From NCBI GenBank assembly GCA_902806575.1, contig CADCXD010000005.1, forward strand, positions 3,286,001 to 3,350,000: a stretch of 64,000 bases of DNA, in the 5' to 3' direction. Numbering within the stretch: the first letter of the stretch is position 1; each line of letters begins with the position of its first letter. This document shows positions 11,278-22,300 of the stretch, one piece after another. The translations under genes and the position numbers were made by a program. The notes beneath the pieces are model-generated. The model saw only the letters and a program-made list of their open reading frames with translations, was not told the origin of the DNA and ran no database searches. The DNA is from Jackrogersella multiformis. Lineage: Eukaryota > Ascomycota > Sordariomycetes > Xylariales > Hypoxylaceae.

Positions 11278-12429
11278 CTACATGCCGAACCCGCCCCCGA
11301 TCCAATTCTGACTCCCCCTAAAGAGTTCAGACAGGCTGAGCTGGCGGCCGGCTTCCAGCATGGATTGCGTCATGGCGTCGTCGCTGGTGCTGTCGGAGGG
11401 CGAGGAGGCGCTGGCGCTCGTGGACCCGGCGTCGACGGAGGCGCCCTCGCGGTCCTCGCGGGCGGCGGCGCGGGCCTTGAGCCACATCTCGTGGATGAGG
11501 GCGGCGTTCATGCGGCGGTCGTGGTCGGTCTCGGCGTAGATGTACAAGCCCAGGACCTTAGACCGGACTGACTCGCCGCTCTCCATGGGCACGGCGGCGG
11601 CGTCCTGCTCGCCCAGCTTGAAGATGAGCAGCTCGTTAGACAGCTCGAAGTGCTCGACGTGGCGGAGGTCGACGACCAGGTTCTGCAGCCCCTTGCGGTT
11701 CAGCACGAAGAGGCAGCCGTCGGAGACGGCCGAGGCGGACGAGGAGGCCGAGGCGGAGGACGGGTCGACGGCCTGCGCGCAGATGAACAGCGTGCCTTCC
11801 AGGTTGGCCTTGTCCCATTTCGACGCGAAGCTGTACACCACGGCGTTGGCGGCGATGGACAGGATGCTGGTTATGCGCGGGCGGTACCGGCGCAGCACGG
11901 CCATGTTGAGCTCGGTGTTGGTGCGCGCGGCGAGGGCCCCGGGCGCGAGGACGGGCACGGGCTCGGGCGAGCGCGAGGACGTGTACTCCGCCGCCATGCT
12001 GTCGGACTCGTAGTCCGACCCCGTGGTGGTGGTGGATTGGTGGCCCTGCTCTAGGGCTTCGGCTCGGAGCTGCCGCGACCGGTTGCGCGCGTGCGAGGAC
12101 GATGATGGCGGGAGATGCTGCTGCGGGAGATGCGAGGAGTGCGGCTGTGAGTGAGAGTGAGAGTGAGAGTGGGAGTGGCTATGGCTGTGGGCGTGCGAAT
12201 GCGGCGATTGCGAGAAGGAGGACTGGCTCTGGTGCCCGCGGCCCGACGTGTTCTGGTACTTGCGGGGCGTCGACTGAGACATCGCGGAGTTACCTAGGTC
12301 GCCTGGGGGATGTGACTTAGACTCAGACTTAGACTTGGACTTGGACTCAGGAGGCGTCTTTATTGCGCGGTGGAGTGTCGTCGGGATGTAGACGGTGGTG
12401 TTGGCGGAGAGGCTAGGTTGGAATGGCAA
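11278..12429 (-). CDS. DCP1: mRNA-decapping enzyme subunit Dcp1 (EVH1-like)
   Basis: An intronless frame of 383 codons. The C-terminal half holds a Dcp1/EVH1 fold signature: LNMAVLRRYRPRITSILSIA, then AVVYSFASKWDKANLEGTLF, then FVLNRKGLQNLVVDL. This is the order seen in fungal Dcp1, the activator of the Dcp2 decapping hydrolase in cytoplasmic P-bodies. The N-terminal half is low-complexity Ser/Gln/His, with a run of alternating His-Ser near residues 80-95. The tail after the domain is Ala/Ser/Asp-rich. The longest frame starts at 12429, but an internal ATG at about 12285 opening MSQSTPRKY resembles typical fungal Dcp1 starts and may be the real one; the preceding Lys/Ser run could be 5' UTR. 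The gene is much more GC-rich than its flanks. Confidence 0.82.
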   Translation of the reverse strand: MPFQPSLSANTTVYIPTTLHRAIKTPPESKSKSKSESKSHPPGDLGNSAMSQSTPRKYQNTSGRGHQSQSSFSQSPHSHAHSHSHSHSHSHSHSQPHSSHLPQQHLPPSSSSHARNRSRQLRAEALEQGHQSTTTTGSDYESDSMAAEYTSSRSPEPVPVLAPGALAARTNTELNMAVLRRYRPRITSILSIAANAVVYSFASKWDKANLEGTLFICAQAVDPSSASASSSASAVSDGCLFVLNRKGLQNLVVDLRHVEHFELSNELLIFKLGEQDAAAVPMESGESVRSKVLGLYIYAETDHDRRMNAALIHEMWLKARAAAREDREGASVDAGSTSASASSPSDSTSDDAMTQSMLEAGRQLSLSELFRGSQNWIGGGFGM

Positions 12430-13760
12430 GGAATAGTTTGGTGGTAGGTACCAAGGTAATAATAGGTAGTAGGTAGGTAGGTAAGTTCTATGTGAGTTGC
12501 TTTGACATTGGGTTTTTAAATCGTCGACGATGGATTGGGATTGGGATTGGGAATTGGGAGCTTGGTTTTTGCGCTAGCGAATGAAATGCCGTGAAATAAG
12601 GTGAGAGAGGTACTTAGTAGAGGTACCTAGGTAGACGTACAAGTGTAAGCTTTAGGACCCCGCCCCCGCCTGCTTAGGTACCTAGGTAGGTGCCGGGGCT
12701 TGTAATCTGGGATGGTGCGATAAGTGACTTGTCGTTTCTATGGACATAGGTACCTACCATAAGTACCTTAAATACCTAAACCTACCTAGGTACATACATA
12801 TACCTGGTAATGTGGGGTTATTATGTAATCAAGAGGATAAAGAAGAAAAGAAGAACAATACTTATAACATCTCCTATACAGCTACCGTAGCTGTGAGGAG
12901 CCCGGGTAGGTATAAATGTGAATAAATTTTAAAGTGTGACTTTTATTTGTCTATATTGATACCATTCTGTTTCTACAAACAATAAACAAATCATAATGTG
13001 AAAATATTTTGGTTTAGTTTCAGCTGCTTGCTGTTTGTATCCTCAAAGATTGCTTATAAGAACTTCGCCTTGACAAGTTCATTTTCGGTCATACAAATTG
13101 AGGTTATAATAACCTCGGAATTTTGTGCTATATAGGTAGGTACATACCTCTTAGCTTTGATAATTGTACCTAACTCATCGTCTTTCATTCATCTGGTCAG
13201 CACCTACCAATGTCTATATAGTTGCCGTGGGGCAGAACAACGCACCTTCTTTTCGCATTTCGTCCAGTATTTAATCCCTGAAAAGGTTGTCCATTATCCA
13301 AATTCCAAGGTTATCTAATCAAAGCCCACCAATGACCTAATTGTATTTCCATCATTTCCCCCCAGCTTTGCTTAGGCCTGCAATTGTTACCTTCACCTGA
13401 TCATTTTCGCGTCTGGATCTACGATCTACGTCCACAAGAATTGCTTCAGGCTTCAAGACGATCGTTTGAATTTAGTCATTGAAACTGAAATCCTCTTCTT
13501 TTTGTATTTATATATTATTCTGCACAAAAGCATACTCTTATACATATGTTTCCATCGGCTGGAGCTCAGCATAGCCACCATCGCCACCCCTCGATAACGT
13601 CACAAGTCACAATGCTCGAATCCCAATTTAGCGCACGCGATCACGAGCTGACATAGGCGCCAACCCATTCATACATATTTTCTAATATCCTTTTTCATCC
13701 ATTGGGTTTGTGCCCATTTAAGTTGTTTCAATATCTTGACCGCTTCCTCTTTGGAAAATC
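12430..13760. other. Spacer / divergent promoter region
   Basis: About 1.3 kb between the start regions of DCP1 (minus) and the phosphatase gene (plus). It contains three blocks of TAGGTACCTA repeats (12442-12484, 12675-12690, 12746-12803) and an AT-rich middle. No gene is visible. Confidence 0.5.
12746..12803. repeat. TAGGTACCTA palindrome cluster
   Basis: Repeated TACCTA and TAGGTA words in both orientations over about 58 bp, part of the dispersed short-palindrome family. Confidence 0.55.
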
Positions 13761-16700
13761 ATGTCGGCCACCAACCGCGACCCTTCTGTTACCTCGGAGC
13801 CTGAACCAGTCGACGAACCAGCCTCGAATCTTCACTCGCTTTCCCGTGCTGTATACGCTAGAAAGCCCGAATATGTTAAACCCCATCGCATACGAATCAA
13901 GGTCGGAACATGGAACGTCGCTGGCTGTCCGGGCACAGATAAAGATTTAGCGAGTTGGTTTGTCGACGGGAAGGGTATTGAACCACAATTGGATGCGAAG
14001 CTGGCACGACTGAGCCTTTCGGAGAGCAACGAAACTATTGAAATAAATAGGGACGAAAATACTAAATCGCAGGCGAGCGCGGCCCCTGGAATCGACTCAG
14101 GAGAACGAGGGGGACCAGGCACCTCTGAGGGGTTTACAGAGGAAGGAAAAGAAGAACCCAATGTGCGATTGCTAAGTGGTGACAAGATAGGGCTCTATGT
14201 CCTAGGACTTCAGGAAATGGTTAACTTGAACATCGTCACCCAGACCTTCTATTCAGACCCAGCCGCAATTGCAAAATGGCAAGATGCCCTCGAAGCCGCC
14301 TTGCCGAAGGGCTACAGTCTTGTCGCTAGCGAACAACTAGTTGGCCTTCTTCTACTTATATACGCTTCTCCCGAGGTAGCTGGAACCATATCGAATGAGT
14401 CGACCGTTAGTGTTGGGACTGGTGTATATGGTCTTCTCGGCTATTGGGGTAATAAGGGGGCAATCACATCTCGCATTCTCCTAGGCGAAACCACTCGTCT
14501 AGTTTTCACTAATTGTCATCTCGCCTCCGGCCACGATCAAACCAGCCTCGACCGACGATGTTGGGACTATAATAGGATCATGACCCAAACCAAATTTGCT
14601 CCTATAAACTCTGGGGGTGTACTTGAAGACGAAGGCGAAAAGATAGGGGATGAGGATTTCGCCTTTTGGCTTGGTGACCTCAACTTTCGCCTCGATGGTT
14701 TGCCTGGAGAAGATATCCGACGCTTGCTCATGCTACATACCCGAGGAGAATATGATATCAGCAAGAAACACAAAGGGGAGGCATTCACTGATGATGGTGT
14801 TATCGTATTACGCAACAACGATGATGACGGCTCAAACACGCCTGGTATGATATCGCGTGAAACATCCTTTGATCAAGGTTCTAGCGACGAGGATGGTGAA
14901 CTTCCGGATCCCGACGATTTTTTACCCGATCCAGATGATGACCCAGCATCCCTCCAAGCGACTCTCAATTCATTGCTACCACATGATCAACTTAAACGGA
15001 TGATAAAAGAACGCAAGGCATTCCACGAGGGTTGGCATGAAGGGTCTATAACGTTTCTACCAACGTATAAGTATGATGTCGGCACTGTAGGGCTTTTTGA
15101 CTCTTCCGAGAAGCAGCGGGCCCCGAGCTGGTGCGATCGCATCCTGTATCGCACTCGTACGGATGTTAATCAATATGAGAAGAAGTGTAACGATGAGATC
15201 GAGGCCAAGAAGAAGGATGAGGACATGAAAAAGCGAGGGATTGATCAGGCTGCGGAGGATGAGAGTGTCTTATTCGACTATGATCCCGCTACCGACCCGA
15301 GCGCTGATAACGTAACATACGGCGATAATACTTACGACTATGATGAGTACGACGAAGGTGATACCCTGGAGCAGGTTGTTACCAAGGAGGGTTTCATCGA
15401 TAAGATTAATTTGAATACATATACGAGTCACCAACGGATCATGTCTTCGGATCATAAACCTATTGTCGCTATGTTTACCTTGGATTATGATGCTGTCGTC
15501 CCCGAACTGAAAGCCAAAGTTCACGCCGAAGTAGCAAGAGAACTCGATCGGGCCGAGAACGAAGGACGGCCAGGAATTACCGTTATTGTCGATGCGAAAG
15601 ATTCTATTAATAAAGACAACAAGAACGTTGCCGATGGGAGTGAGGGTGTTGATTTCGGAGAGGTCGGCTTCTTACGGAAGAGCGTTCGATATATGACTAT
15701 CGCCAATACCGGAAGTGTTGCGGCGAAGTTCTGTTTCATTGAAAATCCCATTCCAGAAAATGATGAGACGAAACGTCCTACCTGGCTGGAGTTTACATTC
15801 ATTCGCTCTCCATCAAGCGACGAGGGAGAGACAGGATCCGTGCTAGGCGATGAAATAACGCTAGAGCCAGGAGAGACTGTAAACACCGTCTTAGAAGCTC
15901 ACATCCATGATCTTGCTCACGTTCAAGCATTGAACGAGGAAACAGCACAATTGGAAGATGTGTTAATATTGCGCGTCACAGATGGGAGAGACCACTTTGT
16001 CCCAATCAAGGCTACGTGGATACCTACTTGCTTTGGACGCTCTCTCGAAGAACTCATCCGAGTTCCTCGTGGTGGTGGCATTCGAGCACTACTAGAGAAG
16101 CGGCAAAAGGCAGGATCGATACCTTATACCTTAGAAGTACACAAATCATCGCCAAACGAGCTTTACCAGTTAACCGAAACCGTGGCAACCCTCGCGGAAC
16201 GAGTAATAGCTGACGAAAATATGTTGACCGAGGCAAGAGTACCACGCGACAAGCCAGGTTGGCCTTTTGACAAATATCCATGGCAGACAGCTAATGCTGA
16301 AGACCATGACGACCTACGAGCAGCGATTATTGAGGCTCTAGAGGAGGACATGCCTTTATTGGATACCATCGGAGCTGATGTGTCAGCATTAAAACGCCTT
16401 GAGCTCATGAGTGAGGTTCTCATGTTATTCCTCCGCAGCATGCCAGATGGGATCATCACTACGGCGTTATGGGCTAAAATCGAGCAAGCCCTACCCAACA
16501 TAGGAAACGGGAAAACCTCAGCCGAGGCGGAAGAAGACAAGGCTATCATTCTCGACATACTAGCGACGGCGCCGTATTATAACATCTCCTTCGTGTTCCT
16601 CATGTCCATGCTATCACGAGTCGCAAACGAGCTAGTAGCCCTCAGCAAAGCAGAGCTCGAGGCCCTAAATACCCGCAAAACAGGCTCGGGCGCTTCACTA

Positions 16701-16922
16701 GGCAAGCGAAGCCTCAGCTTCCGCCGCAGCACAACAGGCGGAAACGCGAAGATCGACGTGGTCGCCATACAGCGCAGGCTGGACTGGGAGAGGAGGGCCG
16801 CGGAGATCTTCGGCATGGCAATCTGCAGAGCGCCGACGTCGATGAACGCGAAGGAGAAGAAGTCCACGGAAGAGAAGATGAGGGGCGTCGTCGAGGTGTT
16901 CTTACGCCAGGACAGGACGTAA
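13761..16922 (+). CDS. Type II inositol polyphosphate 5-phosphatase (OCRL/INPP5B-like)
   Basis: An intronless frame of 1053 codons. The IPPc catalytic domain runs from about residue 45 to 580, with GTWNVAG, LGLQEM (metal-binding Glu), GNKGAI, FTNCHLASGHDQ, WLGDLNFRLDG, FLPTYKYD, RAPSWCDRILYR and SSDHKPI in the family order. It is followed by an ASH-like beta domain (about 620-770, from VDFGEVGFLRKSVRY) and a RhoGAP-like helical domain (about 770-1050, from CFGRSLEELIRVPRGG). This is the architecture of OCRL/INPP5B, which removes the 5-phosphate from PI(4,5)P2 and related lipids on endomembranes. The catalytic domain contains a long acidic insert (residues about 370-400 and 490-540, Asp/Glu-rich), common in fungal versions. 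The start ATG follows a typical leader. There is no sign of decay. Confidence 0.9.
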   Translation: MSATNRDPSVTSEPEPVDEPASNLHSLSRAVYARKPEYVKPHRIRIKVGTWNVAGCPGTDKDLASWFVDGKGIEPQLDAKLARLSLSESNETIEINRDENTKSQASAAPGIDSGERGGPGTSEGFTEEGKEEPNVRLLSGDKIGLYVLGLQEMVNLNIVTQTFYSDPAAIAKWQDALEAALPKGYSLVASEQLVGLLLLIYASPEVAGTISNESTVSVGTGVYGLLGYWGNKGAITSRILLGETTRLVFTNCHLASGHDQTSLDRRCWDYNRIMTQTKFAPINSGGVLEDEGEKIGDEDFAFWLGDLNFRLDGLPGEDIRRLLMLHTRGEYDISKKHKGEAFTDDGVIVLRNNDDDGSNTPGMISRETSFDQGSSDEDGELPDPDDFLPDPDDDPASLQATLNSLLPHDQLKRMIKERKAFHEGWHEGSITFLPTYKYDVGTVGLFDSSEKQRAPSWCDRILYRTRTDVNQYEKKCNDEIEAKKKDEDMKKRGIDQAAEDESVLFDYDPATDPSADNVTYGDNTYDYDEYDEGDTLEQVVTKEGFIDKINLNTYTSHQRIMSSDHKPIVAMFTLDYDAVVPELKAKVHAEVARELDRAENEGRPGITVIVDAKDSINKDNKNVADGSEGVDFGEVGFLRKSVRYMTIANTGSVAAKFCFIENPIPENDETKRPTWLEFTFIRSPSSDEGETGSVLGDEITLEPGETVNTVLEAHIHDLAHVQALNEETAQLEDVLILRVTDGRDHFVPIKATWIPTCFGRSLEELIRVPRGGGIRALLEKRQKAGSIPYTLEVHKSSPNELYQLTETVATLAERVIADENMLTEARVPRDKPGWPFDKYPWQTANAEDHDDLRAAIIEALEEDMPLLDTIGADVSALKRLELMSEVLMLFLRSMPDGIITTALWAKIEQALPNIGNGKTSAEAEEDKAIILDILATAPYYNISFVFLMSMLSRVANELVALSKAELEALNTRKTGSGASLGKRSLSFRRSTTGGNAKIDVVAIQRRLDWERRAAEIFGMAICRAPTSMNAKEKKSTEEKMRGVVEVFLRQDRT

Positions 16923-17684
16923 TTAGGCGTTCTTGTAATAGGGGCGGCCTAGCGCCTGAGGAGTATATGTCTTCGGTAGATGAGGGTGGGGGGTATATAG
17001 AGTGGAAATACCTAGACTATTTGCTTGCGCGCTGCGAGCTTATATACAAGCAATTACTTAACCTAGGTGCTTGTGCCTGGTGCGGATTTTATGACCACCG
17101 GCGGTTAATTTAAGAGGTAAAATGACCTTCCTCCCGTGCGTCAAGTCTACGAACCCCTCTTATTCGGATTTTTAAAGAGATAAGGGTTAATGGTCGCACT
17201 ATATGCACACATGTGCTACTGCTTCCCTACTCTCACTCTATGTCGCGTAGTTAAAACCTAAGGGCTCCTATACTTTATGATATTACTTGGATATTTCATA
17301 TCACGGGTAGTGAGGGTAGTAATGACTTAACTAGATCCGTACTCCATCTTCTACTAGGTACCTACTATGGAGTGGTGATGGAAGGGTTCGTTGTCGGTTG
17401 ATGTCGAGGGTGAACGGACTGGAGGGGTGGTTACGGTCCAGGTCGGTATGTCTGAGTGGGACGGCCAGGGTTAGGGTTATCAGGGGTAGGGTTGGGCTCA
17501 ATAATGTTAGGGTTAGGGTTAGGATGGGTTGGAGTATTAGCACAATAGGTACCTCATATTGGATACCATGTCTCATTAGCCGTAATCACTGTTGCCAGTC
17601 GTATAACTCCACATGTATGAAATATTATAAACAAGTGAAAAAGGTATTTAAGTAGACCATAACACCATAATTTCATCCTGAAAC
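16923..17684. other. Spacer with telomere-like repeat
   Basis: About 0.76 kb between the phosphatase 3' end and the HIT gene 3' end. It contains the TTAGGG-type tract annotated separately. No gene is visible. Confidence 0.5.
17467..17523. repeat. Interstitial telomere-like (TTAGGG) repeats
   Basis: Two blocks of TTAGGG units, about two copies at 17467-17479 and about three at 17506-17523. They are separated by degenerate GGGGTAGGGTTGGG. TTAGGG is the usual telomere unit of filamentous ascomycetes. Confidence 0.7.
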
Positions 17685-18334
17685 TTATCTTCTTGACCTT
17701 TCTTTCACTTCCTGTTCCACTCGACTTTCCGACTTCCACATGAGCGGCAACCACGGGGGATATTTGAAGGACTTTAACCAGAAGTGCGGCTCGACAATAA
17801 CATGCATATGCAAATGGTGAATCGAAATTATGTCTGGCCAGTAAATATTCCCAACCAGCACTCGGCGGCCGCGGTGAAAGCCTGTATGTATATTGGCGGG
17901 TGACACCGTAGGACAGTTCTGCTCGAGCAGCTGCTTTTTCAGTTGAATCATAGATCGGACTGCAGATTCGTAACTCGACGTCAGGTCTGCTCTCTAAGTG
18001 AACATATATGCATATGAAGGGATTAGCTACCTACCTAGAGATACATCTTCGGACACTAAACCCTCGATGTCGCGCCATTTATGCGATTTTGGCATGATAA
18101 GCCAATGATGAAGACCAGCTTGTCTTATATTGTTTATCGCAACAAGGTTATCATCCTGGATGAGCATGTCAGCATAATGCTTGAATTTTTCTCGTTCGAG
18201 TAAATGTTGAGCAGCACCTCGTATACGATGTTCGACTCGAACTTGCTTCGGTCACAAAAGGTGCAATTTGTCTGCACCTTTTCACCCCATTCTAGATGTG
18301 CTAGGTAGTGAAAGATGGACCAAACCATTTCCAT
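17685..18334 (-). CDS. HIT-family hydrolase (HINT/aprataxin-like)
   Basis: Reassembled from three exons, 18218-18334, 18035-18155 and 17685-17986; 540 nt, 179 residues. The introns are 62 and 48 bp. Exon 1 carries CTFCD, the zinc-type CxxC that opens many HIT proteins, then NIVYE. Exon 2 continues with DDNLVAINNIRQAGLHHWLI and MPKSHKWRDIEGL, the HIT substrate-binding strand pattern. Exon 3 has the histidine triad HHLHMHVI, then FWLKSFKYPP. The aromatic-rich tail resembles the plant and fungal HINT4 group. HIT proteins hydrolyse nucleoside phosphoramidates or adenylated products. The start is the first ATG in the frame (a second Met two codons on is possible). It lies between a phosphatase and the ABC pump. 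It is easy to miss because no exon exceeds about 100 codons. Confidence 0.78.
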
Positions 18335-19320
18335 GCCGACGTCTTGTAACAAAATTTCGACAAGGGAGAGACTAAGGAGTAGGTGTAGTATGTGATGCCC
18401 TGTCAAATAGGATGGATGTATCGATAGATACCTAGGAGATGAAATTTATTGATCTAGAAGTTTAGATATTTCGGCAGGAGAACAAAAGTTGGATGGTACT
18501 TAAGAGTAGAAGGATGAGATGGATCTCACTGCTATTAGATATACCATAATAACCGAACATTACCCATACTTTCGACCCAGTAACTCTTCTATGTGTTGTT
18601 GTCGTCCAAGATGGGATATGAGAAATAAGAGGTTGCCTCAAGCAAAGGTGAGAAGGGATCTACAGACAGATGTTGTAAAAGTGGCAGATAATACACACGA
18701 GGGCTTCAAAGCCACTAACTTAGCACAGCAGACCAGCACAGCATTTGACTTAGCCCACTGTAGTTGGGTACCTAGGGTATACAGGCGCTGTAAGATGGGC
18801 TGACCAATACCAGCGAGCAAATCGTACCAAGACACCCCCACCTACAGTGGGCTAGGTCTAGCACTGCCTCATACACTAGGTCAGCACGCTGTACTGTACT
18901 ATTCCCACTAGGCATTATCGAATCTGCCTATCCCCTTAACTCTATATATAGTAGAGCCCACCATCTAATGCTAGGTTTCGCGATATTCGGAAATATATAT
19001 ATATATATATAGCAAGTAAATGATAGAATGACATATCATGCCACAAAGAAACGAAGGTGAGGTTGATTTGATTAGTCTAACATTTCAGTATACAAAGTAA
19101 AATATATCTCTAAATAATCCATATCCGTCCTTGTAACCGCCAATTGGATGTTCGATATACCACCCTAAACCAAATAACCTCTAATTAAAGATACAAAAAT
19201 GTGCAAAGACCGAGTAGTTGGCCAACTACCTAAAGAGGAGGAAAGCAAATTCTGCCGGGCTAGAGATCCAGCACACCCCACCGCTGATGTCTAATAAACA
19301 TTGATACATTTCTCAACAGC
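18335..19320. other. Spacer with AT microsatellite
   Basis: About 1 kb between the HIT gene start and the 3' end of the ABC transporter. It holds an (AT)n microsatellite at 18993-19011 and no supported gene. Frames of about 60-95 codons at 18519 and 18638 lie on opposite strands of the same DNA and show no family features. Confidence 0.5.
18993..19011. repeat. (AT)n microsatellite
   Basis: Perfect alternating AT for about nineteen bases in the ABC transporter 3' flank. Confidence 0.8.
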
Positions 19321-22300
19321 TCAGACTTTCTTCTGAACTAGGAGTTTAACTTTCCGAAGGATATTCCAGTCTCCCTTCTTGGGGACTCGGGCAAGCCAAT
19401 AAAGGAGCAGGGTAGCGCCAACGTTGATAACGATGTAGGCCCAGATTAACCCGAGGTTGCGCCATCTATCGCTATAGTACGATTCGACGGATGCAAGGAA
19501 GATGTTGGTATTCGATAAAGAACAGAAATGACAGTCCGAGGTGGCATCTGGGTTATAAACAGCACCGAAGGCTACTTGGTTATACGGGCCAATATACGCG
19601 CCGCAGGTCTGCCCTTGTGGGGGTTGGAAGTGCAAGAGCTCGATGTCGTCGCAGCGGACTTCATGATTTGCAACACCGACAGAGAGCATAGCGCTAATGA
19701 TGTATGTAAAGGGCGAGACGCGGTACATGAATATCCAGAATCCAGGAAGAGAGCTCCGTGGGACCATGACACTATGATCACGGTTAGCGACGCGATATCT
19801 CATCAGATCAGATTAAACTCACCCAGAAAATATCAAGGACATGGCAAATAAGAGTAGCCCGATAATAGCACCAAGCTCGGCCGTCTCTACACCAGCGATG
19901 ACCATGTCTGTGAAGGTGGACTCGAAGATCATAAACGACCAGGTAAGTAGAAACATAAGCCCGCCTCGCTCGACAACAGCATTTGTCGGTATGGCATTTT
20001 CATTCATACCAACGAGGTAGTAGAACGGGACAAACACCAAAAGCGACGCGGCCGTACTCCAGGGCAGTTCGACGACCATGTTAGCGAGGAGAAAAGTATA
20101 CCACGAATAAATCCGGGACGACCGTTCGCGCCCCTCATATTGCTGCCGCTGGAGGATAAACTGCGGCATGGTCTGATAGACGAGGAAGGCAAAGATGACA
20201 AGCAGCATAAAAATCGCAAGCATCTGGTTCTGGAGACCGGACAATGTCAACCGAGAGTCGTAGAAAGACACCCCGATGAAAAGAGACTACGATGATATGT
20301 TAGCAGGGAGAAGGGGAGTTTAGGTTTTGGTCTTCACGTACCGTGCCACCGCAGAGAATCAGCTTGGCGTAAATGTACGAGGGAGTGCGCCAGTACTGCT
20401 CGAATACTCGCTTGGTGCATAGGAGGAATTGGTAGTAAAAAGGGGATGCATAGTAAGTGTTGGACGTTTGGGTATTTTCAGTGCTTGTCTGACCCAGTTC
20501 CATGATCCTAAGCTCCTTTTTAACGGCTTCATACTCGTCGCTGCCGCGCCAGACCTCGGACCAGTTCTGTTCGGAGTGGGCCCCAGGCGCGGCTCCAATA
20601 ACTCGCAACATCCACTCGGCAGGATTCTCGTTAGTACCGCAGGGACTGGCTCCATTACGTTCGAAGTAGCTAGTGAGTGTGTGTGCGTTTTGTCCGACGT
20701 CCCCGAAGTATACCGTCTTGCCTCCGAAGCTTAGCAGCAGTAGTCGGTCGAACTGTTGGAACAGCATAGCCGAGGGTTGATGAATGGTACATAATATTGC
20801 CTGGCCGTTATCAGATAGCTTCCTTAACAGACTTGTGATCGACCACGCGGTTTGGCTATCTAACCCGGACGTGGGCTCATCGAAGAAAATGAGTAGATCT
20901 GGCTTGGCGGCAATCTCGACCCCTATAGTTAGACGCTTGCGTTGTTCAACATTCAAACCTATCCTTCGCATTAGTTGATCGAGCCCCTTAAATCAGGTGT
21001 ATACCTAAGCTTAAACACGTACCTTCGCCTGGGACCCCGATTATAGCATCGGCATATGCTTCCATGTCTAAGAGTTTGATGACTTCCTCGACATAAGCGT
21101 GTTTGCTCTCTATTGGGACTGAATAGGGTTGACGAAGCGCTGCACTAAACCGCAAGGCTTCCCTGATAGTCGCCGTTTCGAGATGGATGTCCTGTTGCTG
21201 AACATAGCCGGTTTGTCTTTGAAAGGAATGTCCACGGGGAATTCCGTTGACTAGAATATCGCCATTGACCACACCCATAGTCACGCGGTTGGCCAATACG
21301 TCGAGAAGCGTAGTCTTTCCAGCACCAGTTGCGCCCTATATTATCATTAGCGCCATTAGTCCTATGTTTCAACTGTAGTAAGGAGCATACCATGAACGCT
21401 GTTAATGTTCCAGGCTTAATCCATCCATCAACGCAGTCCAGGATCCGTCTAGGTTGGCCCTTGATCGTAATATCGTAGCATACATCATTCCAATGAAAGA
21501 TCGATTGTGGTTTTTGGATTTCAGTGACAAGAGAATCAGGAACATCGATATCCCCCTGCGACTTAACTGGCGGGATATTTATGGCTCCAGATTCTTCATC
21601 TTGGTGCTTCTTATTATCCGAAGAAACATGGTTTCGACGGAAGACTAGAACCTCACCCTTGGAAACTTCGAGGGAGAGGAACTCCGCTGCGAGCATGTAG
21701 ACCATTAAGAAGAAGATAATATACGAGATAAGTATTCCGAAATTTCTGTTAACCAAGTCAGAAATGGGCACTCCGAATTGAATCGGATTCGGACGTACCT
21801 CCAAATATGTGAGTGGTAAAAACCAAAGTTTCCATTGATGAACGTATCCCCATTGACGAAATTCTCGCCGGGCAAGGCGCCTGCAACTGAGCACGTCCTT
21901 TCAAGCGGATTGGCATTGGCATAAGGCCCTCCCATAGGCACGAATTGATTACAGGGGAATTGCCGGTTGGAAAATTCGTTCGCGACAAGGCTCTCATACG
22001 CGTAGGATATCGGATCTAGATAGTTGATCCACCGAAGCCAACCCTGCATGCTCCGCGTGGGAAGAACGAATCCCGTATATATAACCAGAGCCAGGATTAA
22101 GATAGCCACGGGCGTGATCGCTTGCTGGAGAGTGCGAGAAGTCTGAGCGATAGTCCGGAGAATCATGGACATGGTGAATGTACAGGTGAATCCGAAGAGT
22201 AGGAATATGAAGAATGCGCCTGCTTCCTGCCTCAGTTGGGCCATGAAGTAAAGGGGAATGTTGAAGCAGATGACAGAAATAATCTTAGTCGGTAGGTCGC

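Noticed and set aside
11540..12054. Long plus-strand frames opposite DCP1
   Set aside because: Gly/Arg-rich antisense shadows in a GC-rich coding region.
18519..18841. Two 60-95 codon frames on opposite strands near 18.6 kb
   Set aside because: They overlap each other, have no protein-like features and lie in the ABC transporter 3' flank.
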